From: Sequoia sempervirens
Taxonomy: Eukaryota; Streptophyta; Pinopsida; Cupressales; Cupressaceae
Direction of reading: 5' to 3'
NCBI GenBank assembly: GCA_007258455.2
Contig: VDFB02270651.1
Location: 705,275,360-705,339,359, forward strand
DNA: 64,000 bases
In this document: positions 11,169 through 23,713 of the stretch, in pieces
Position numbering within the stretch: the first letter of the stretch is position 1
How the letters are laid out: the number at the start of each line of letters is the position of its first letter
The notes under the pieces: generated by a model
Database searches by the model: none
What the model was told of the DNA's origin: nothing
The model's input: the letters and a program-made list of their open reading frames with translations, nothing else
Made by a program: the position numbers and the translations under genes

Positions 11169-13994
11169 TGCATCTCATCTTCAATCACTTTTTCCTAAAA
11201 TTTCTACGTTTTTGCTTATACATAGAAAATTCGAACGTTGAGAGCTCAATGTCTCTTTCTTGGCACCGCTGACTCTTCAGCGTTGCTATATAGCACCGTG
11301 GGAAACTCAAAGTGTGACACTCGACTCTTCCCGCCTAAAAAAAATTGAATTCTAAACTCTGCCGCTTGACTATTTGACTCACAGGAATTTTCAAAAAACC
11401 AGACTGTGACGCTGGGAAAAACTGCGACGCTGTTGAGCTCACTGCCCCGACACAGAGCGATGCTGACTGGTAAGTGGTACTGTGAGAGCACTGCTAAGAA
11501 ATAAAACTCCAACGCAGTCATGGGTTGCGCCGCTAGTAGGGAGTAAATAATGGAAATGAAATTTTAGCACGTGCTTTTTGATTAATGATCAATTTGTCTT
11601 CTATTTTCTGCTTTTTAATCTCTGTATTTTCCAGAATCTAATTGGTTTTTCTCCATTGTAGGTTGGAAATCAAAAACGAAGAAAGGAGAAGCATGATGGT
11701 GATATTTCATCAAATCAAAGTGTTTTTAAACAATTTAGTGTTTGTTTAACACTTTTTAAGAAATTGTTATCGCTTCTTTCTTAGGACACTAATTTCATTT
11801 GGGTTTAAAAAGAATCTTTTCATTTCTTGCAAAAGGCTAAAATGAACATTAGGATCACAACATACTAGAGTTTTTTTCTTTGGTTAAAAAATTGAACAAA
11901 ATGTCTATCACATTTGATTTGGTGCTCTAAAATGAATTCATTATTGCTTTGAGGGATCTAAAATGAATATGTGCAACTTTGTTTTCGTGAAGGCTTACTC
12001 AAACTAAATTCATTGAAAAGGGATGTATGTGCTTCTCTCGCACTTTATAGCGATCTTGAGAATCAAAATTCCTTTTTCATGACTTTAGGGTGAGACAAAG
12101 TAATCACCTCCACACTTCGTTTTGGGTTTAAAAATTGAACAAAATATTGTGTGAGTGTGAGTAGGGGCATTATTGTGTACATTATCTTTCTTTGTTGCCA
12201 ACAAAGATTGATCGAGTTATGAATATTGTTTTTACTCGCTTTTGTTTATCCTAGAGGGCCTGCCTTGGGGAAAAAGTACTCACCCAAGGGAACGACTCAA
12301 CTGGTAACACTCTGAACCCAAGAGTATTTCCAGCTGGGATATAAATGTGGATATTGGAAGAAATGCCAATATCACGTGGTTGATTCCGACAAGATGGATC
12401 TGAAAGGGGACTCTTGACGTATGGGTGAATCTCCATGAATGGAAATTCCTTATTAAAACCCATGTTCTATAATTTTTCAAAATCCTTAATCTATTTGTTG
12501 GTGCAAGAACGGTCGTTCTGAAGTCACCCCACACTTTTACAGTCTTTTAGTAGAAATGGAAAGCATGCCATGGGATTTTCATGGGTGTTGATGCTTGGCT
12601 GCCTCGATTGACGTTAATGAGCTATGGAGGGGAGCCAGTGGGGTCAAGCATCTAACCATTCACTAAAGATAAGTGTAGTTGGACTTGTCTAAGTGGGAAT
12701 CCAACAAATATTGTCTTACACATCCATAGGGTTGTACTTATTCTTGAGTTACAAAATGCTTTGCTTGTATGAAAACATCTTGAAAATAGACACTTAACAT
12801 CGTCATCCAGATTTTAAACCCTTTAGGAGACAAATACAATTGACTCAATCCATATTTTATTATTTGCCCTTGGGATTCACATCCTTAGAGGTTTCTAAAC
12901 ATTGGATTATATCTCAATTTGTCTACTAGATTTAAACAATAGGTAACCCTTGCCTTGAGTTCATCGAATTTCTACATAACATATCTTGTGGGATTTGAAG
13001 AAGTTAAGACATTGGACATCTTAGTTTGAAAACTTAATCAAAGAAAGTGTTTTTGATAAAATAAAGCCATTAAGCAAAGCTAAGCAAAATGAACTTTCAT
13101 GTGTGATTGAAGCCTCATGATTCTCAAAATTCCCAAATCCCAAAACAAAAGTCATTGGTTCAAAATCCTAAAAATGTATGTTCAAAAGAAATCACTTCTT
13201 GGTTACAAAGGTCTATAGAAGCATTACATGCTCTTCAATACCTAGGTCTAGGAAAACAAAGTGTCTTTTTTAGGTTCGTCTTAGGATAAAAAAAAATTGA
13301 AATATTTTTTATCCATCCTTCAAAACATCAAACATCAAACATCAAACATCATCTCATCATCACCTTTTGGAAAAACTTGAAATCATCCTAAATGCTAGGG
13401 TTTTTTGGAAAAAATAAAAAAATCATCAAATCCATGAGACTAAATCCTTTGAAAAATTTATCAAAAACATCTTTGGCTAGGTATGTGTAGATGCATCCTT
13501 TTGCATATTCTTAGTCAAAAGTTATCAAACCATCTTGTTTAGTTAAGTATATGTAGATGCACCCTTTTTCACATACTTGGCTAAACTATCATTTTGTTTG
13601 AATAGGTGTGGGTAGATGCATCCTTCTCCCTACACATATTCAAATTATCATCCTTTGATCAAATATATCTCTTAGATAAATCATCTAACATCTTAGGGTC
13701 TTTTTGTTCAAAATCAAAACAATCAAAATCAATAAAAAGTAAGGACTATCCCAAAAGGAAAATCAAAAAATTGAAATCCGAAACATACCCGAAAGTCCCA
13801 AAAGCCTAGAATCTCCTTCAAGATTTATCAAAAGATCATAAACATCCACATCATCCATCTCTTACATCATCATCATATCATACCTCTTGATCCTTAAGAT
13901 ATCCTAAAATTTTCTACTTTGGGCATAAAGTAAAGATCACTCCAACAAGTCAAGAGATTCATCTCCCATATCCTTGGAAATTGATCCTTTTTTT
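11169..13994 (+). other. 5' leader of element B
   Basis: About 2.8 kb between primer binding site and gag with no convincing ORF. It starts with a GC-motif block (11250-11540: GGCACCGCTGACTC, AACTGCGACGCTG and similar). GGTTTAAAAATTGAACAAAAT-like words recur near 11885 and 12125. A segment at 12250-12560 is also found in C (47380-47640, reversed). The leader ends with the hairpin series at 13472-13644. Its conservation between B and C without coding potential makes it a candidate for packaging and translation control. Confidence 0.75.
13472..13644 (+). promoter_or_regulatory. Three tandem hairpins with a shared loop, upstream of gag
   Basis: Three stems: 13472-13519, 13537-13586 (GTTTAGTTAAGTATATG against CACATACTTGGCTAAAC) and 13597-13644 (TTTGAATAGGTGTGGG against CCCTACACATATTCAAA). 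All three present nearly the same loop, TAGATGCATCCTT or TAGATGCACCCTT. Element C keeps two of them in its leader (46171-46220 and 46302-46349). The repeated loop on different stems suggests a recognised RNA element such as a packaging or dimerisation signal (inference). Confidence 0.6.
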
Positions 13995-16624
13995 ATGGTT
14001 CAAACTAGATCTCAATACAAGAAGAGCATGGAATCCAACAAAGAAACACCCACTTCAAGTGATCATAGCCAAACAAATGTTGAAATGAATCCCATCGAAT
14101 CAAGCATTCCTTTGATCATCTCATCATCACAAAATCCACAAGAAGAAACCCAAGGAGAGGATCTTACCTTTGGGATGTCTCACTAAGAAATAACTGAAAT
14201 GCTCCAAAATCTGGACAACCATAGAATCATCAACATCATAATGAGGCTCAACCCTTCGCTATACATGCTTGAACTAGCAAAACAAGGGGCCAAATTACCT
14301 TCGGATTTTGACATGAGTACCATAGTGGATACATCTTTTCCTCCAATCTCATCCACCATTCCCATCTCATCTACACCCCCATCCCAAAACATCACCCAAA
14401 ACATTCCGCAAATCATGACATCTTTTGCTCCAACCCAACCCAATGTTAATAAGGGAAATGCATTTCTTAATGCAATTCAAACACACCCCCTTGTTAATAA
14501 TCAAAACTTGGATGCAAATATCATCTTGGAACAAAAAATATCCGAAAACCCATTACATAAGAATGTTCCTCTCAATTTCCATCATGATCCATCATCATCA
14601 TTCTTCCACGCAACACCTCAAACTTCTCTCCTCACAAATTCACAAGAGGAGGGATATATGTTCAAACCGGGGGGCATCTTTGACACCACAACATTTTCAC
14701 AAGAACTCACTCCCCTCACATTTCCACCTCTTCCACCATTGCCATCATCATCCACACCACTCCTTGGCTTAGGGCTTCCCCCTCTACCAAATATCATTCA
14801 AACCAATATCCCAAATTTCAATCAAAGCATTATTCCAAATGCTCAAAACTTGTCATCGATATCACAACAACAGATGACAATGATACAAGTGATTGTGACA
14901 TCATCAAACACCCCCCTAACATCACAAATCATGGTCTCCCAAGGACCAACCACATCAACAACACCATCCACTACTCAAAACACCAACATGACATCACCAC
15001 TCACCACCTTCACAAACGCCATTCGGAATCCACCACCACCCCCACCACCACCAACTTCCACCACATCAAGCCAATACAATGCGGCATTGCAAGCTTCTTT
15101 TCAAAGGGGATTCCAACAAGTGAAAAAATAAAAAGCCGCACAACTAGCTACTCAGCAAGCCGCTCAAGCTGCCCAAGCTGCACAAGCCGCATTACAAGCT
15201 CAACAGGCTGCACAAGCCCAAGCTTTATTACAACAACAACAAGAAGCTACCCAAGCCGCTCAAGCTGCACAAGCATTGCAAGTATTGCAAGCACAAAATG
15301 ATGCTCAAGCACAAATCCTATTACAACAACAAGCGGCACAAGCACAAGCAGCGCAAGCACGAGTTTAAGCTCAAGCAAACACCCAATATCAAGCACAGCA
15401 AGCACAAGCATAGACACAACTTCTTGCACAAAAACAAGCTGCACAAATGCAAGCATATCAACAAGAAATTAAGCAATATCAAGAGCAACAAGAAGCAGCT
15501 AAATTGGCAACCCAACTACAAGCGTTGTTGGAACAGCAACAAGCACAACAACAACAAGCACAATAGCAAGTAAAAATCTTAGCACAGCACTAACAAGATC
15601 AACAATAGGCATTGTTCATACAACAACAGGTGGAAGCCTACCTAGCTAGGCAGAACATACAGATACCATCAAACAACACACCGACCAACCAACCTATCCA
15701 ACCCACAATTGAAACACCCCAAAACACTTTTATCCCACCCCCTGATCCACAAAATGACGTAACGACACAAATCAGTTTGCTCTCACAACAAGTGCTCGAT
15801 TTTCAATCAGGGAAAACAACAAAGACACCAAGCAACTTGTGTCTCTATCCATTTAACAGGAGCCTAGTGATGAAACCATTTCCCAAGGGATTTGAGATCC
15901 CCAAATTTGACAAATATCGTGGGACGGGAAACCCTGAAGATCACATAAGGGAATTCCAGGTTCATTGCATAGAAGTCGCATACGATGATACTTATCTGAT
16001 GTGACTATTTCCTAGGAGCTTGGCAGGCCACGCTATGGAATGGTTCTCTCACTTACCTTTAGGCATTAGAACATTCCAAGAAATTATAAACACATTCATT
16101 AAAAATTGTGCATGCAACATTGCAATGGATGTTAGTCTAGAAGAACTCTCAGCTCTAAAACAAGGAAAAGGTGAATCATTCGCTTCATTCTTACAATGAT
16201 GGCGATCCAAGGCCAATCAGAGCAAGTGGACCATGCCAGAAGAACAACAAGTTTGCACCATCATAGCCAACCTTGAAGGCCTCTTGGCATTTCATCTCAA
16301 GGTTTAGGGCATCACCACATATGATTAGTTGATCCCCAAGGCGCTCAACATCAAAAGAGCCCTTATGACTCAACCCGCAGGATCAACTTCATACCCCGAA
16401 CAGCAAAACAACTACCCACCATCCAATTACAACGATAAACCTCGCACATGGGAAAGGAACAAAAACATTTCTAATGGTGGTTTCGTCGATGCCAAGGTGG
16501 TCATTAGTGCCCCTCGCCAAAATACACCTACACCACAAATCCAAATCCAACACCAAGACAATCATCACGCAATACAACAACCGAACAACAATCCAACAAT
16601 CAACAATCTCAATGATCAAAGGTG
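13995..16624 (+). pseudogene. gag: gag polyprotein, element B
   Basis: Starts at MVQTRSQYKK, the TRSQ opening also seen in C. One frame can be followed throughout, broken by stops such as 14184-14186, 15129-15131, 15606-15608 and 16002-16004. The N-terminal third is Pro/Ser/Thr-rich. Roughly residues 375-540 form a Gln/Ala-rich tract (AAQAAQAAQAALQAQQAAQ) that may be coiled coil. The capsid-like retrotransposon gag domain follows: FEIPKFDKYRGTGNPEDHI, FPRSLAGHAMEWFSHLP, FIKN, LEELSALKQGKGESFASFL. Most stops replace Gln or Arg codons and fit C-to-T decay. Gag would build the particle; this copy cannot. The frame is lost after about 16600. Confidence 0.88.
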
Positions 16625-17257
16625 ACCACCCCAAAGGAGCAAGAGTTATCCCAAGTGAAAGTACACCACTTTGGGGGAACCATTTGAAGACATCATGAAA
16701 ATCTAATAGACAAAAAACTCATCAAGGCTCCTACCTTTGAGAATTACCAAGAACCGAATGTGAAACCTCCTTGGTATAATGAGAATCAACTCTATGAGTT
16801 CCATAAAATCAAAGGCCATACCACAAACAGTTGTATGAGATTAAAGAACATAATCCAAGATCTCATCGATAAAAGAATCAAAAATGTGGAACAGCCTATA
16901 GGAAACCAAGATCTTAAGATATACACAAATTCGATGCCTAATCATGGCAACAATGGGAATAGAAACAACAATGATAAAGGAAAAGGCACCCAAACAAATG
17001 CAAATCATGTGTACAAAACATTCATCACCTCCCTAGATGAAAACTGCATGGTCATCACTATCAAAGGCGCCCATGTCTATTGTGGAGTCACCACAAGAGG
17101 CGGCAAAGTTACGATCGCAGGATCATCCCAGCCAAACAAAGTCCCTGCATCTAGATCTATTCCTAATGGCTATAATGTCCTAGATCAACTCAAGAGAACA
17201 CCAGCAAAAATCTCCATCATGGAGTTGCTAAATCTCATCGGCCCATTGGAAAATCCT
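16625..17257 (+). pseudogene. gag C-terminal region with CHHC zinc knuckle, element B
   Basis: After a frameshift the protein continues with KPPWYNENQLYEFHKIKGHT and NSCMRLKNIIQDLID. This is the plant gypsy knuckle pattern C-x2-H-x4-H-x4-C, but the first Cys is Tyr here. Element C has the first Cys and has lost the last one. The following stretch holds VTIKGAHVYCGVTTRGGKV-like sequence and leads to the protease. A one- or two-base deletion near 17231 shifts the frame just before the protease. Confidence 0.8.
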
Positions 17258-17816
17258 TGAAGAAGCGTTGGCCTCATCCACTGTCCCTACAGATCTCGAT
17301 GCGGAGAAATTCCAAGCTATGGTTGGAAATATCATTACTCCTAATCTCCTCACATTCTCTTACCAGGATTTCCCTGCTCAACCATCTCACAACCGTGCAC
17401 TCCACTTGGAAGCCATAGTACATAAGAGAAAAATCAAAAGGGTCTTGGTGGATGGAGGTGTGGGCTTGAACATTTGTTCTCTTAGCCTCATCAAGCAATT
17501 GAAGATATCAGAGGATTCCATCGACAAAGGAAAGGGTATCACAATAAGAGAATATGATGATAAAGAAAGAGTGTCTCAAGGCACGATCAAACTCCCTATT
17601 CAAGTAGGGCCGACTCTCATGGAAACCACTTGTCAGGTCCTGGACCTTGACTTTCCATATAACATCCTCTTAGGATGTCCATGGATTCATGCAATGAAGG
17701 CAGTAGCATCGACTTTCCACCAATGTGTGAAATTTACACATGACGGACAAGAAGTTACCATCCATGGAGATCTCAAACCCTTCTCCTACTACAAAAATCT
17801 TGAAGAAAAGTACTAA
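17258..17816 (+). pseudogene. Aspartic protease, element B
   Basis: The catalytic loop reads RVLVDGGVGLNICSL. The VDGG form in place of DTG/DSG is usual in plant Ty3/gypsy proteases. The second conserved block is YNILLGCPWIHAMKAV followed by STFHQCVKF. The order upstream of the linker and RT is normal. The local frame is open for 182 codons and closes at a TAA where C reads a Tyr codon (KYYKIPQVP), so the stop is a mutation rather than the true end. The enzyme would cut the Gag-Pol precursor in the particle. Confidence 0.88.
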
Positions 17817-18640
17817 AAAATCCCCCAAGTACCAAAAAATGATGAGGGCCCATCCACACCATACATCGATCCCGCCACTCTTGCATCCACTTCTGCGACA
17901 AAGACACCTGCCACTCCCACCATTCCCACCCTCTCTGACATCAAGCTCATCATCCAAGATAACAGTTGTGGAAACTACAAGCTCCCTAACAATGCTTTTG
18001 TGGTCAGAGAATTACCACAATCTCCTAGATCACGGGGACATCCACAAGAAAATGAAGCTTCCACATCCCAAACGTCTCCTGAAAACTATCCTGAATTCAC
18101 AAGCTAGGGAGACCTTGGCCAAGAGGTTATTGAGGCAGATCCATCACATATGCTATATCAAGATGAAATACTAGTACCAGACTTACCAATGGATGACGAA
18201 AGTAAGGGTCTGCAAATGATGCTCGCAATGGGATACGACAAAAATCAAAGATTGGGACAAAACGACAATGGGCTTATAATACCTATCATTCTGGAGACGT
18301 GAACTATAAAAAATCTCGGCCTTGGATGTACCCCTTCGAGTATAACCATATGTGGCCGAAGTCCTCCAGTTAGAACGGTTAATAATCCTCGTCAGCCAAC
18401 CATAGCAGAACTACGCCTACCAGTATCCACAGGTCATGTTTTAGATAACTATACCTTTGATATAACCGATGTCTGTAGTAGTAGCGATGACGAGGACTCC
18501 ACATCCAACTTACCTAGGCTATTTGAAGATACCACTCTTTGCATGATTAGCACCCTATCTTTCGAATCAGACCACCAAAATCATGAGATCCGCCTAGTAT
18601 ATCCCCAACTCATCGATTACGACCAACAAGGACCACTAGT
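17817..18640 (+). pseudogene. Protease-RT linker with G-patch, element B
   Basis: A Ser/Pro/Thr-rich linker leads to MMLAMGYDKNQRLGQNDNG, then a stretch ending NLGLGC (about 18215-18330). The pattern (G-[YF]-x3-Q-x-LG-x-N-x2-G-x3-PI, then GLGC) fits a G-patch, a glycine-rich RNA-binding module that some retroelements carry next to the protease. An acidic SSSDDED stretch and CMISTLSFES follow. The frame has stops (for example near 18300) and is cut by a deletion of ten or so bases near 18650, found by comparing with C. Confidence 0.75.
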
Positions 18641-18642
18641 TC

Positions 18643-20398
18643 TTGATACATTCGGCACTCTCAGAATTCATGGGATTGTGGGATAACATTCTAGATGGGG
18701 ATCACAAAGCAGGGTTCATAATAGAGTTAGACACACATGCCTATTATGGGGAAACAATTGAATCCCTCAGTCGCAAAAGTGAGAAATTAAGAATAATATC
18801 CAAGTCCTTGAGTGAAAACCACACTGTGGCACTCTCTAACCAGAAAAAAGTAAAAAGAAAGGATGCGTCCAACGGTGAAAACCTCTCTGAGGCACCCGAG
18901 AATGGGGGATTCAATCTTCTTTTAAGAGCTCTTCATCAGGAAAATTTAGTAGTCTTGGTAGAAAAATGCAATCCAATCAACCTAGGAATAGAGGAGACCT
19001 CACATATCACATTCTACGCAGAGTCACTATTATCAGAAGAGCAAGATCTCCTAGCAACATTCCTAAGAGAAAGACAGATAAACTTCACATGGAGTTATGC
19101 TGACATGCCAGGACTTGATCCAAAGCCTGTTGTTCATCACTTAGGAGTGCATCCAGAAGCAAAGCCTGTCAAACAAAAGCTTTGAAAAATGCACCCTCAG
19201 ATCGCCCTATTAGTCAAAATGGAGCTAAAAAAGCTATTAGATGCAGGATTCATCCAACCGATAGATTATCCAGAATGGGTGTCAAACTTGGTACCTATTT
19301 CAAAACCCGATGGGAACATTGGAATCTGCACATACTTTAGATACTTGAACAAGGCATGTCCAAAAGATAACTTCCCGCTTCCCAACATCGACATGACAGT
19401 AGACATGACAGTTGGACATGAGATGTTGTCACTAATGGATGGATTCTTAGGATATAATCAGATCATGATAGCTAAGGAGGACCAACATAAAACAACTTTC
19501 ACTTGTCCATGGGGGACATACTATTGGAACATGATGCCATTCGGCTTAAAGAACGCAGGAGCAACATATCAAAGGGCTATGACATTGATATTCCATGACA
19601 TGATCCATAAGACGGTAGAAGACTATGTTGATGACATTTTAGCCAAGTCTAGAAAGAGAAAAGATCACATAGCAACCCTTAGTGCCATTTTTGACAGGCT
19701 GGAGGAATACAAGGTCAGATTAAACCCAAATAAGTGTGTCTTCGGTGTACAATCAGGAAAGATCCTAGGATATATAGTGTCAATGAGGGGTATCAAGGTA
19801 GATCCAGCAAAGGTAAAAGCAATCCTTGAGATGGAGGCACCGAAAACATTAAAACAATTAAAAGGTCTCCAAGGTAGGCTCCAATCCATTTGACGATTCA
19901 TAGCACAGTTGGCGGACAAACAAATCCCATATTCTCACCTACTCCACAAGGGGGTAGCGTACAAATGGGATACCAAGTGTGAAGAGGCATTCAATAAAAT
20001 AAAAGAATATCTACTGACACCACTAGTATTAATGTCACCAATCCCAAGAAAACCATTGATTCTATACGTGTCAGCAACAGCAGCAGCCCTTAGAGCTCTC
20101 ATGGCTCAGCATGACGAAAATGGAATGGAAAGGGCTATTTATTACATCAATAGAACAATGGTTGGGCATGAGCTAAACTATTCATTCATTGAGAAGGCAT
20201 GCCTCGCAATAGTGTTTGCATCACAAAAATTCAAACATTACATGTTGGCACACAAAATAAAACTCATTGTTAAAATTGACCCTCTCAAGTATCTACTATC
20301 AAAGGAAATGCTCATAGGAAGAATGGAAAAATGGGTGATGATACTGTCAGAATATGACATCGAATATGTGGAGCGGAAAGCAATCAAGGGCCAAGTCA
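18643..20398 (+). pseudogene. Reverse transcriptase and first RNase H, element B
   Basis: One frame covers the RT with only two in-frame stops (19183-19185 and 19891-19893). Landmarks: VSNLVPISKPDG, NKACPKDNFPLPNIDM, MPFGLKNAGATYQRAM, catalytic YVDD (19624-19635), NPNKCVFGVQSGKILGYIVS, then the Ty3-type RNase H (LILYVSATAAALRALMAQHD, IYYINRTMVGHELNYSFIEK). The reading ends at KAIKGQV, exactly where the solo LTR has inserted; C continues across this point without a break. This copies RNA to DNA in the particle. It is nearly intact in sequence but split. Confidence 0.93.
20394..20398 (+). repeat. Target site duplication AGTCA, left
   Basis: AGTCA precedes the TG tip of the inserted LTR, and the same five bases follow its CA tip at 23709-23713. 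Taking out the insertion with one AGTCA restores the reading seen in element C. Confidence 0.85.
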
Positions 20399-22149
20399 TG
20401 TAGCGCTCGGAAAATAAGAGTATTTTCAATTGTTCATATCCGTTTAAAAGGATTTCCAAGTAATTAACATTGTTCATAAAACTTCCAAAGGAGCTCAATA
20501 AAAGAGAATTTAAATTGCATTTCATGTAATAATAAAAATAATAATGTAATTCATCAAGATTATAAAAAGCATAAGTTCATCAATGAATTTTCTCATATAC
20601 ATATTCAACCATACTCGGAAGAAATCAACAATTCCAATAGAAACATCTTTTCTATGCTAAGTCATAAAACTTTAATTTCCTCAAATCAATGTCACATTAG
20701 ATTCTTTCAAGCCATACTTCTATTTCAAAGTTTCATTAAAGAATGCCAAATACACATACATTTATAATGGGCTTCACAAGCCAATCTAGAATAATACACA
20801 AGTACATCAATAGCAAATGAAACTTGGAACCTCCAACTACCGTGACACCATCGGTTTGCTTGCAAGCTGGGGCCAAGAGTGTGATTTAGGCGCCTTTTCC
20901 GCCCAACCACGAAGTCCATGACTTCCCCGGGTTCCTTCCTAACTCCAAGGAATCCCCGGCTCTGCATAAAGGAGCCTAGCAACCTGAAACAGTAAAACAG
21001 GAGGGAACTCTCGATGCATGCCTGGTGCCTATATGCATTTCTAACATGAGAAAAACACATTTCTTGCAACAGGAGGTGGCAGAGACTCAAATACATATAT
21101 GTTTCTAGGCTTTTAAAACAAATCCATCTATTTCAATGGTACAAGTGCTTGGCCAAGCATAAATAATACAAGCAAATGGTAGTTTAGAAAAGGTAATACT
21201 ACCGTCTCTGTGGGTCCACCTTCGGCATCCTGTCCCGGAAGTTACCAAAAGTAAAATATGAATAAATACAACGCAGAAAGTTGTGCATTTTCTTACATGT
21301 TTCATGCATTCAATTGATTTTAAAAGAATTTCAAATGAGAATTTCATAACATCCATTGAAAGAAAAATTGTAAGTTCAGTAGAAAGATTTCATTTACTCC
21401 TTTGTAAGTAATTCTTTTCTGATTTGGTAAAAGACTCTGTTTTTAAAGAAGATCATGTATGTCATAATACTATCAGTGTACTACTAGAGAAATTTAATTA
21501 ATTCTTTTGTATGAAACAGTGTTTTCTGATTTCAGTATATACTTCTATTCTTTCCAAATTCAAGCTGACTGAAAGTGTAACTCTTAATTTGAATACATGT
21601 TTCTGAATATTAGTAATATACAGAAACAGTGCAATCCTTTCGGATTAACAGAGGTTTGAAAGAAAAAAACTTGCATTCAAATTTTACATTGAATACCTTT
21701 ACTCAGGAATGTACTTCTATATGTAAATACATGTCAAGTAATCAAGAAGATTTTCAATTTACATGGTTTCTCAGAGATACTTCTGTTCTTGTTCCAGGTT
21801 TAACATTTCTGAGATATTTGTGTATTTTTAACAGAGATCATAACACTCTCTTGAAATGGTTTTCCTGTTCAAACTTGCATTTTGGTATATATATGCATGG
21901 ATATATATATATACATATACAGCTGTGTGTATATATATATATATGTGTGTGTGTAAAAATTCATATACAACTGAGTGTAAATTTTGAAGAAAGAAATTCT
22001 AATTTTTGTAACTGTTCATAAGTTCTCTGGCTGTGCACACAAAATATAAACATTTTTTAGGGTTTCCTTACTGGCGTTGAGCAACATAAGGGCGCAGGAA
22101 GCCCTTGCCCCTCCCATGGGGAGGGGGCGGGCTATGAGGGGCTAGCGCC

Positions 22150-22177
22150 CCCTCCACAGGCCGCGGCCTGTGGAGGG
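22150..22177. repeat. Perfect 28-bp GC palindrome
   Basis: CCCTCCACAGGCCG followed by its exact reverse complement, centred between 22163 and 22164. Imperfect palindromes around CCCATGGGGAGG lie on both sides (about 22110 and 22210). This GC island of some 140 bases stands out in an AT-rich LTR. Confidence 0.85.
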
Positions 22178-22377
22178 CGCGAGCCTCCCCACAGTACCGC
22201 GTCCTTCCCATGGGGAGGACAAGGGATTAAATCCCTATTCTTATTCCTGTGTATAACAATTTCAAAACTCAAAAAAAAAGAAGAAGACATTTTGCCCAGT
22301 ATATACTGCATTCAAATTTATCTCAAAGGCATTTCGAATTATTTTCTGATGACAGTGTTTTATGCAGAATTATATGC

Positions 22378-22408
<31 letters not shown>

Positions 22409-23615
22409 TGTTTATGTATTTTTCCAATTATAATTGAGAGCAGTTTAATAATTTGCAGCTTTTTCAACAAAATGTAACCCTAATCTGGAAGAAAAGATTG
22501 GGTATTCTATATTGCAACAATGAGAAGTAAGCTATTACCCAGATTCAAAAATAAAATTGGAAAAGATTTCTCAGTTATATGTAATCATTTCATAGAATGA
22601 TGCATTTCATTTCTTCAATTTTCTTACTGCCATTTTAAACTAATTGAAGACAAAGTATGGAAAGGAACCTGGCAATTTTCTCCAGTGCAGATGCCCAGGA
22701 TTACCTTCTTGTCGCCTCCTTCCAGAGCTCTCCGATATCCTGAATGAATGTTCTCTTTTCTCTCTTAAAGCTTCATTCCTCTTTTCAAGGATCATGCAGA
22801 GTATTTCCAGATAACAGATAAATTTCACATGCAAATTCCAAAGATTGCCACATGCCAACAGCATTGTTGGTTTTAAGGGAAAATTTTCCAGAGCCCAAAG
22901 TTCTCTCGGGCTGTTCATTCCTCTTCATTTTGGAAAAATAACCATATGGAAACAGAGATATCTCCACTTTATACAAACCAATTATTTCATTATATGTAAA
23001 CATAATATTTTCACTTTATTATTTGTTTTTAATTTCCTCTATTTTCTTAAAACTCAGATTTTCCTTTTTATATCACAAAAATAAATGGGATAAACTAAAA
23101 TAAATTAAACCATATTCTTTTCACAATTTTTATGGTTAATTAAACTATATTTAAATTTTGCTATGCTATTGTTTTTATGTATATATATATTTTTCTTTTG
23201 TTTTAATCAATCACTTATTCAAACCACGTAATCAATTTCAAACAATCATATTGAAAACAGATATGACCTAATGCAACTACATGATTTTTAAGTGGTGTGT
23301 GCACGATCGAGAGCTTCTCCTCTTTTACCCTGTCAAGAAGCTAACCTTCTTTTCCTCAATCACACTCTTGGCCTTCGATCACCTGCATCTCAAATGCACT
23401 CAGGCGTGCAAAAACAAAAGTGTATTAGTAACCAATATAGAAATATAAATTTAAGCAATAATTAAATCAACATTCCTATTTTGTATCATTTTAAAATTAA
23501 ATGCACTCATAATTCTGAAAGAAAACAATTATTTTTCTACATTTCTACACACCAAAGCATTGTATTATATTATATTGCTCTAACACGTATCATAATTCAT
23601 ATATTAAATCCCTCA

Positions 23616-23695
23616 AAGTCATGGTCAAACAGCATCAAAGTAAGTCATGGTCAAAATAGCATCAAAGTAAGTCATGGTCAAAATAGCATCAAAGT
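23616..23695. repeat. Three tandem 26-27-bp repeats near the solo LTR end
   Basis: Units at 23616-23641, 23642-23668 and 23669-23695, each beginning AAGTCATGGTCAAA and ending CATCAAAGT. The last two are identical; the first lacks one base. Confidence 0.9.
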
Positions 23696-23708
23696 ATGAG
23701 ACGTGACA

Positions 23709-23713
23709 AGTCA
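23709..23713 (+). repeat. Target site duplication AGTCA, right
   Basis: Second copy of the five-base duplication flanking the solo LTR; the pol reading resumes directly after it. Confidence 0.85.

Larger units (their letters stand above)
20399..23708. mobile_element. Solo LTR, 3.3 kb, inserted in element B pol
   Basis: Begins TGTAGCGCTCGG and ends GAGACGTGACA, with 5-bp target duplications, so both tips fit an LTR (TG...CA). No internal domain, no second LTR and no coding frame is present: a solo LTR left by recombination. TGT-CG-C tips of this kind are common in Tekay/Del chromoviruses; that assignment is tentative. Inside are TA-rich microsatellites (about 21890-21950, 22375-22415), a GC-rich palindromic cluster (22080-22230) and three 26-27-base tandem repeats near the right end. 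Some 20 open frames are short and unconvincing. Confidence 0.8.

Noticed and set aside
15247..15573. Leu/Val-rich or Lys/His/Asn-rich frames over the gag Gln/Ala tract (also 44309-44602)
   Set aside because: Shadows of CAA/GCA repeats in other frames; hydrophobic runs here are compositional, not membrane proteins.
20725..21096. 123-codon minus-strand frame in the solo LTR as a gene
   Set aside because: No recognisable domain, composition like its surroundings, and it lies in an LTR; chance is sufficient.
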